The notes beneath the pieces are model-generated. The model had not been told where the DNA came from and ran no database searches. It worked only from the letters and a program-made list of their open reading frames with translations. The translations under genes and the position numbers were made by a program. Shown here piece after piece: positions 8,113-11,936 of a stretch of DNA of 11,936 bases. The stretch covers positions 1 to 11,936 of the forward strand of contig DATKEH010000429.1 of assembly GCA_035546355.1 (NCBI GenBank). Reading direction: 5' to 3'. Positions within the stretch are counted from its first letter, which is position 1. Each line of letters opens with the position of its first letter. Source of the DNA: DATKEH01 sp035546355 (GTDB taxonomy: Bacteria > Acidobacteriota > Thermoanaerobaculia > Multivoradales > JAIOJS01).

Positions 8113-8606
8113 TCGAGCCCCTCGACGATGGACCGTACCGTCTCGCGGTCGAGGTCGTAGTGGTAGGTGTCGTCGACCATCATCATCGGCGCGTGCTCGC
8201 AGGCGCCGAGGCACTCGAAGTGCACGAAGGAGCAGCGGCCGTCCGCAGTCACCTCACCCTCCTCGACCCCCAGCAGCTCGCCCAGCGTCGCCATCACCTC
8301 GGCCGAGCCGCGCAGCATGCAGGGCACGTTGGTGCACACGCGGATGCGATGGCGGCCGACCGGCTGCTCGTGGAACAGGTCGTAGAAGGTGACGACGCCG
8401 TAGACCTCGGCGGCCGGCAGCTGCAGCTCCTCGGCCACCGCCAGGATCGCTTCCTCGGGGAGCCAGCCGCCCCAGGCGCGCTGCGCCAGGTGGAGCGCCG
8501 GCAGGGTCAGCGCCCGGGCGGTGGGGTAGAGCGGACGCAGGCGGTGGAGCTCCTCCCTGGCCTCGGGTGGCAGCCCCCGCCGCCCCTCGGCGACCGGCTC
8601 GCTCAC
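8109..8606 (-). CDS. nuoE: NADH-quinone oxidoreductase subunit E
   Basis: NuoE is the thioredoxin-fold [2Fe-2S] subunit (24 kDa homologue) paired with NuoF. The start is the GTG at 8606-8604, which overlaps the nuoA TGA as GTGA. A GGGAGG Shine-Dalgarno sequence lies four bases upstream, inside the end of nuoA. This gives 165 residues, a normal size. The N-terminal helical region contains LHLAQRAWGGWLPEEAI, and VYGVVTFYDLFH leads into the cluster site. The N1a ligands are C91, C96, C132 and C136, with the family spacing Cx4Cx35Cx3C (VCTNVPCML and ECLGACEHAPMMMV). Its unusual neighbour is nuoA. In standard operons nuoB, nuoC and nuoD sit between A and E, and here there is no room for any of them. 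Confidence 0.97.
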   Translation of the reverse strand: MSEPVAEGRRGLPPEAREELHRLRPLYPTARALTLPALHLAQRAWGGWLPEEAILAVAEELQLPAAEVYGVVTFYDLFHEQPVGRHRIRVCTNVPCMLRGSAEVMATLGELLGVEEGEVTADGRCSFVHFECLGACEHAPMMMVDDTYHYDLDRETVRSIVEGLE

Positions 8607-9043
8607 GCCGCCTCCCGCTGCGCTCGCGCCGCGGCGGCGTCGCCCGGGACGTGGGGGTCGTGGACGAAGGACCGTTGTAGACCGACGTCGAGGCCGCCCT
8701 TGAGCCATACGTAGAGGAAGCCGACCACCAGCAGCGCGAAGAAGATCATCACCGCCCAGAACAGAGGCCACCCCCCCTCCCGCGCCACCAGCGCCCAGGG
8801 GAAGAGGAAGGCGGCTTCCACGTCGAAGATCACGAAGTCGATGGCGACGAGGAAGAAGGCGATCGACAGCCGTTTGCGGGAGCGATCCAGCAGCGGCATC
8901 CCCGACTCGTAGGTCGACAGTTTGATGCGGCCGCCGGTCTTGGGGCCCGCCCACCACGACAGCAGCACGATCGCGCCGCCGATCACCAGGGCGGCGGCGA
9001 TTCCGAGCAACACGGGGAAATAGGTCTCGGGCAACCTCGGCAA
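8603..9043 (-). CDS. nuoA: NADH-quinone oxidoreductase subunit A
   Basis: NuoA (ND3 homologue) is a three-helix membrane subunit next to the quinone cavity; its flexible loop contacts the quinone module. It is the first gene of the operon. Helices are about 9-31, 62-84 and 95-115. The loop motif YESGMP (45-50) and the helix-2 segment DFVIFDVEAAFLFPW with D74 and E76 are diagnostic. The start is uncertain. A TTG at 9043 gives 146 residues but lies only two bases from a GGAG. A second TTG at 9034 gives 143 residues with an 11-base spacing. No ATG is available near the first helix. The C-terminal 20 residues are Ala/Arg-rich and run into the nuoE start. Confidence 0.95.
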   Translation of the reverse strand: MPRLPETYFPVLLGIAAALVIGGAIVLLSWWAGPKTGGRIKLSTYESGMPLLDRSRKRLSIAFFLVAIDFVIFDVEAAFLFPWALVAREGGWPLFWAVMIFFALLVVGFLYVWLKGGLDVGLQRSFVHDPHVPGDAAAARAQREAA

Positions 9044-9090
9044 GTCTCCGTCAGCGGTCCGCTCGAACCCCAGGCCGCTGGGGCGGCGTG

Positions 9091-9121
9091 AGTGTACCGA
9101 ACTTCGTGAAGGAAGTCACAA
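9091..9121 (-). promoter_or_regulatory. nuoA: Candidate promoter of the nuo operon
   Basis: On the minus strand a TTGTGA (-35-like, 9121-9116) and a TACACT (-10-like, 9096-9091) are separated by 19 bases. Each matches the sigma-70 consensus at four of six positions. A start near 9084 would give a leader of about 40 bases to nuoA. The spacing is slightly long, so this is a candidate only. Confidence 0.35.
9101..9116. repeat. Short inverted repeat in the divergent intergenic region
   Basis: ACTTC (9101-9105) and GAAGT (9112-9116) form five-base arms around a six-base centre. The sub-sequence CTTCGTGAAG is itself a palindrome with a two-base centre. It sits in the spacer of the candidate nuoA promoter, which is a typical operator position. 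It is short enough to be chance. Confidence 0.25.
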
Positions 9122-9165
9122 GCCGCCGACGCGCAGGCGACGGCCTCCGGCGCAGACTCTGTCTA

Positions 9166-9174
9166 TGCTATAAC
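9166..9174 (+). promoter_or_regulatory. Candidate extended -10 element for the glycosyltransferase operon
   Basis: TGCTATAAC is an extended -10 (TGn plus TATAAC, five of six consensus positions) in a strikingly AT-rich patch of an otherwise GC-rich region. A start near 9181 would leave a leader of about 9 bases before the ATG at 9190. No convincing -35 lies 17 bases upstream, as is common for extended -10 promoters. Its position also favours the 9190 start over the GTG at 9088. Confidence 0.45.
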
Positions 9175-9189
9175 GAGCCGCCGCCGCCG

Positions 9190-9867
9190 ATGCCCGAAAC
9201 CCTGGTCGCCGTCATCCCGGCCTTCAACTGCGTCGCGACGATCGGGCGGGTGGTGGCGGGGACGCTTCGGCACGTGGCGGCGGTGGTGGTGGTGGACGAC
9301 GGCAGCACGGACGGGACCGGCGAAGCCGCGGCGGCGGCCGGCGCCGCCGTCGCGCGCCTGAACGAGAACCAGGGGAAGGGGGTCGCCCTCGTGCACGGTA
9401 TCGAGCAGGCTCTGCTGCGCGACCCGGCGGCGGTGGTGCTCCTCGACGGCGACGGTCAGCACGATCCGGCGGACGTGCCGCGACTGGTGCAGGCGTGGCG
9501 CGACAGTGGAGCCGACCTGGTGGTGGGCTCGCGCATGGCGGAGCCCGAGAGCATCCCGCGGGCACGATACTGGACGAACCGGATCGGCTCGCGGATCCTC
9601 TCCTGGATGACCGGCTACGACCTCGAGGACAGCCAGTCGGGGTTTCGCCTGCTGACTGCGGAGCTGCTGCGGAGGATGCCGCTGCGGGCCCCCGGTTACG
9701 CCATCGAATCGGAGATGCTGATCAAGGCTGCCCACCGGCGGGCACGCCTGGAGCAGGCGCCGATCCGCACCATCTACGAGGGCGGGCGGAGCCACTACCG
9801 GCCGCTGACCGACACGGTGGGCATCGTCCTGTGGGCGATCTACTTCCAGGTGTGGGACGAAGCGTGA
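9190..9867 (+). CDS. Family 2 glycosyltransferase, DPM1/polyprenyl-phosphate type
   Basis: A GT-A fold transferase, likely cytoplasmic, that moves a sugar from a nucleotide donor to a lipid or polyprenyl-phosphate acceptor. From the ATG at 9190 it has 225 residues. The nucleotide site starts VIPAFNCVATIG (8-19). VVDDGSTDGT (34-43) and the metal-binding LLDGDGQHDPADVP (84-97, with D86 and D88) follow. VVGSRM, then EDSQSGFRLL (146-155) and YAIESEMLIKA (170-180), are typical of the dolichyl-phosphate mannose synthase-like group. There is no C-terminal membrane anchor. A GTG at 9088 would add a basic N-terminus, but the extended -10 lies between the two starts and the fold begins at the ATG. The TGA overlaps the next start as TGATG. 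The acceptor is unknown; related enzymes occur in aryl-polyene and glycolipid loci. Confidence 0.88.
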   Translation: MPETLVAVIPAFNCVATIGRVVAGTLRHVAAVVVVDDGSTDGTGEAAAAAGAAVARLNENQGKGVALVHGIEQALLRDPAAVVLLDGDGQHDPADVPRLVQAWRDSGADLVVGSRMAEPESIPRARYWTNRIGSRILSWMTGYDLEDSQSGFRLLTAELLRRMPLRAPGYAIESEMLIKAAHRRARLEQAPIRTIYEGGRSHYRPLTDTVGIVLWAIYFQVWDEA

Positions 9868-10859
9868 TGCCGGCCGAGCCCGTCGTCGGCGCGCAAGCTC
9901 CCTCGGTGGTACCCCTCGTGGGTCCCACCGGCTGGGCGCTGACCGTCGACGTCGAGGAGTGGTATCACACCTGCCACGTGCCGGAATTCGTGCACCCCGA
10001 GCGGCGCCCGCGCCTGCCACAGGAGCTCGACCGCCTGCTCCCGGAGCTGCTCGATCGGCTGGCCGCCCATGGCTGTCGCGCCACCTTCTTCACCCTCGGC
10101 GAGGTGGCGGCCAGGCTGCCGCGGCGCGTCCGCGAGATCGCCGCCGCCGGCCACGAGGTGGCGAGCCACGGCTTTCTCCATCGCCGGGCCGGCGAGCTGA
10201 CGGTGGCTGCCTTCCGCGCCGACGTCGCCCGGTCCCAGGCGCAGCTGGCGGACGTCGTAGGCGAGGCGGTGGTCGGCTTCCGCGCTCCCGAATGGTCGCT
10301 GCGGCGCCTCGACGACCCGCGGCTGGCGGTGCTCGCCGAGCTCGGCTTCCGCTACGACAGCTCGCTGGCCCCGTGGCCGGGGGCCGGGTCCCGTCGCAAC
10401 CCGTGGCGCGCCAGCCTCCTCGCCTGGGGGGATGGGAGGGCGCTGCCGGAGCTGCCGCCTCTCGGTCTCGGGCTCTGGCGGCTGCCGGCGTGCGGCTGGA
10501 CGGGCAGGATGGCGGGCGCCGCCGCGGTGGCCCGGGCCGCCGCCGACCACGCCGCCGCCGGCGGCCTGCCGGTGCTCGTGGTGCACCCCTGGGAGATCTC
10601 TACCCGGCCCACTCCGGGGGAGCTCACGGGCCTGGCGCGGTTCCTCCACGAGACCGGCCGGGGCGGGTACTGGCGGGTCTTCGAGGAGTTGCTCGGGAGT
10701 CGCTCCTGGAGCGTCCTGCGGGAAAGTGTGGCGCGGCTGCAGCCGGTCCCCGACGCGGCGGCCGCGGAGGGGCTCGCCAAGGCTGCGGCGGCAGGGGCCC
10801 CGTGGCCGGGGTGGAGCCCGGCCGGCAGCGCGAGCAGGGCTCTCGGCGATGGCGGCTGA
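9867..10859 (+). CDS. Polysaccharide deacetylase family protein (CE4-like)
   Basis: A predicted NodB-fold hydrolase that removes N- or O-acyl groups from sugars, possibly the product of the neighbouring glycosyltransferase. The ATG at 9867 shares one base with the upstream stop. A GTG three bases earlier (GTGATG) is equally possible. The 330-residue product shows a TVDVEEW first motif with the likely catalytic D28 (26-32), the metal pair H101 and H105 in ASHGFLH, GFRAPEW (138-143) with R139, and GFRYDSSLAPW (160-170). It ends the fold with VVHPWEIS around H240, the latter typical of the DUF3473/PEP-CTERM-locus deacetylase subgroup. No signal peptide or membrane helix is visible, so a cytoplasmic or lipid-linked substrate is plausible. 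Residues 295-330 are a low-complexity Ala/Gly/Pro tail overlapping fabG by 11 bases. Confidence 0.85.
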   Translation: MPAEPVVGAQAPSVVPLVGPTGWALTVDVEEWYHTCHVPEFVHPERRPRLPQELDRLLPELLDRLAAHGCRATFFTLGEVAARLPRRVREIAAAGHEVASHGFLHRRAGELTVAAFRADVARSQAQLADVVGEAVVGFRAPEWSLRRLDDPRLAVLAELGFRYDSSLAPWPGAGSRRNPWRASLLAWGDGRALPELPPLGLGLWRLPACGWTGRMAGAAAVARAAADHAAAGGLPVLVVHPWEISTRPTPGELTGLARFLHETGRGGYWRVFEELLGSRSWSVLRESVARLQPVPDAAAAEGLAKAAAAGAPWPGWSPAGSASRALGDGG

Positions 10860-11577
10860 CCGCCTGGCCCTGGTGACCGGAGCCAGCCGCGGGATCGGCG
10901 CCGCCACCGCCCGCCGCCTCGCCGCCGCCGGCTGCCGCGTCGCCCTCACCTTCCACAGCGAGGAGCAGGAGGCGGGCGAGCTGGCGCGGGAGCTGGGTGC
11001 CGCCGCCTACCACCTGGACCTGCGCGATGCCGCCGCCACCCTGGAGGTGGCGCGGCGGGTGGAGGCCGAGCACGGGCCGGTGTCGATCCTGATACACAAC
11101 GCCGGCGTCATCCGCGACGCCCTGCTGCCGTTCGTGAGCGAGGAGGCCTGGGCGGAAGTCCTGGCGGTGAATCTGGAGGGCGCCTTCCGCCTCACCCGGG
11201 CGCTGATCAAGGGTATGTTGCGCGAGCGCTGGGGGCGGATCGTCGCCGTCGCCAGCCTCAGCGGCGTCACCGGCCAGCCGGGACAGACCCATTACAGCGC
11301 CGCCAAGGGGGGTCTCATCGCCTTCACCAAGGCACTGGCGCGAGAGGTCGCCTCGTATGGGGTAACCGCCAACGCGGTGGCGCCGGGGTTCATCGACACG
11401 CCGATGCTCGCCGCGGTGGCCGAGCGCAAGTTGGAGGAGTACCGGGTCTCCATCCCGGTGGGCCGCTTCGGCACCGCCGAGGAGGTGGCGGCGCTGGTGG
11501 CGTTCCTCGCCTCCGAGGAAGCGGCGTACATCACGGGCCAGACCGTGCGCATCGACGGGGGTCTGGTCACCGCCTGA
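10849..11577 (+). CDS. fabG: 3-oxoacyl-ACP reductase, FabG family
   Basis: A short-chain dehydrogenase/reductase that would reduce 3-oxoacyl groups on an acyl carrier protein with NAD(P)H. The 242-residue length is normal. The cofactor motif TGASRGIG is at 10-17, NAG at 84-86, and the structural N108 is in VNLEGAF. The catalytic residues are S136 (VASLSG), Y149 and K153 (HYSAAK). APGFIDTPM (178-186) and the C-terminal GQTVRIDGG are standard FabG. The ATG lies inside the deacetylase gene (11-base overlap), so the two are likely translated together. The NAGVIRD and HYSAAKGG segments look closer to the reductases of specialised type II loci than to housekeeping FabG, and no fabD or fabF is adjacent in view. 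The symbol names the family, not a proven housekeeping role. Confidence 0.9.
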   Translation: MAADRLALVTGASRGIGAATARRLAAAGCRVALTFHSEEQEAGELARELGAAAYHLDLRDAAATLEVARRVEAEHGPVSILIHNAGVIRDALLPFVSEEAWAEVLAVNLEGAFRLTRALIKGMLRERWGRIVAVASLSGVTGQPGQTHYSAAKGGLIAFTKALAREVASYGVTANAVAPGFIDTPMLAAVAERKLEEYRVSIPVGRFGTAEEVAALVAFLASEEAAYITGQTVRIDGGLVTA

Positions 11578-11609
11578 TCCGGGGGTGTGGGTGGCCAGCG
11601 CTCCGGTCG

Positions 11610-11618
11610 TGCTACCAT
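11610..11618 (+). promoter_or_regulatory. Candidate extended -10 element upstream of the ACP gene
   Basis: TGCTACCAT reads as TGn followed by TACCAT (four of six -10 positions). Its position would start transcription about four bases before the ACP ATG, giving a nearly leaderless transcript. It shares the TGCTA core with the element before the glycosyltransferase. There is no clear -35, so the evidence is weak. Confidence 0.25.
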
Positions 11619-11628
11619 TCCGGCCGCC

Positions 11629-11931
11629 ATGGGCGAAGGCTCTCCCCATCTCACCCCCGACTCCACCGCCTCGCCCGAGCTGAGGGAGCGGATCAAGCAG
11701 CTGATCGTCGAGCGGCTCAAGCTCGAGATCGACGCCTCGGCGATCGGCGACTCGCAACCTCTGTTCGGCGACGGTCTCGGCCTCGATTCGATCGACGCCC
11801 TCGAGCTGGTGCTGGGGGTCGAGCAGGAGTTCGGGGTCAAGATCGAAGACGAGGAGATGGGCGCCCAGGCCCTCGCCTCGGTGGACACCCTGGCCGAGTT
11901 CGTGACTGCCAAGCGGGCCGCCGAAGGCTGA
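11629..11931 (+). CDS. Acyl carrier protein (specialised type)
   Basis: A small acidic carrier that holds acyl chains on a phosphopantetheine arm during synthesis. The ATG at 11629 gives 100 residues. An earlier in-frame start at 11587 would add only a basic, non-conserved stretch. The four-helix ACP fold is evident from about residue 16. The pantetheine site is S54 in GLGLDSIDALELV, and FGVKIEDEEMG (68-78) forms the third-helix region. The DSIDALEL motif differs from housekeeping AcpP (DSLDTVEL) and is typical of ACPs in aryl-polyene, flexirubin and dialkylresorcinol-like loci. A 15-residue polar N-terminal extension (MGEGSPHLTPDSTAS) precedes the fold. It follows fabG by 51 bases and its stop is five bases from the window end, so its further partners lie outside. 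Confidence 0.92.
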   Translation: MGEGSPHLTPDSTASPELRERIKQLIVERLKLEIDASAIGDSQPLFGDGLGLDSIDALELVLGVEQEFGVKIEDEEMGAQALASVDTLAEFVTAKRAAEG

Positions 11932-11936
11932 TCGCG

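Noticed and set aside
4849..8160. Plus-strand open frame of 1103 codons opposite nuoH, nuoG and nuoF/E
   Set aside because: It lies antisense to four clear complex I genes with intact motifs. Its product is low-complexity (Gly, Ala, Val, His, Asp, Leu-rich) and carries no recognisable domain. GC-rich codon use in the real genes removes stops from this frame.
8109..8957. Longer NuoE starting inside nuoA
   Set aside because: The extension is Arg/Gly/Pro-rich read-through of nuoA in another frame; the GTG with a good Shine-Dalgarno sequence gives the normal NuoE length.
9088..9189. N-terminal extension of the glycosyltransferase from a GTG at 9088
   Set aside because: The added residues are basic and unrelated to the fold, the family starts at the ATG, and the best promoter element lies between the two starts.
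9163..10949. Minus-strand open frames opposite the glycosyltransferase and deacetylase
   Set aside because: Arg, Pro and His-rich shadows; the plus-strand frames have complete family motifs.

Overview
The window comes from a very GC-rich, respiring Gram-negative-type bacterium. Dense GTGA and ATG overlaps, GTG/TTG starts and long antisense shadow frames all fit a GC-rich genome. No rRNA, tRNA, transposase or CRISPR array is visible, and the phylum cannot be fixed from sequence alone.

Bases 1 to about 9043 (minus strand) hold one long operon for respiratory complex I (NADH:quinone oxidoreductase). In transcription order it is nuoA, nuoE, nuoF, nuoG, nuoH, nuoJ, nuoK, nuoL and nuoM; nuoM runs off the left edge. 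The genes overlap or lie within tens of bases of each other, except for a 79-base G/H gap and a 178-base H/J gap. The NADH-input module (E, F, G) and the proton-pumping membrane module (A, H, J, K, L, M) are present with their cluster ligands and key charged residues. The genes for the connecting quinone module, nuoB, nuoC, nuoD and nuoI, are all absent from their usual places. nuoA runs straight into nuoE through a GTGA overlap. The usual nuoI slot holds only a short non-conserved stretch with a G-quadruplex motif and a hairpin. The complex must take its B, C, D and I subunits from another locus, or this is an unusual assembly. NuoG is also compact (540 residues) although it keeps all four of its iron-sulfur cluster motifs.

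Bases 9044 to 9189 form a divergent intergenic region with candidate promoters on both strands.

Bases 9190 to 11931 (plus strand) hold four tightly packed genes: a family 2 glycosyltransferase, a polysaccharide (CE4-like) deacetylase, a FabG-type 3-oxoacyl-ACP reductase and an acyl carrier protein. The first three overlap each other and the ACP follows after 51 bases. The ACP and reductase resemble those of aryl-polyene, flexirubin or other specialised type II fatty-acid-like pathways. The group is therefore probably the left edge of a glycolipid or polyene-lipid locus that continues past the right end of the window.
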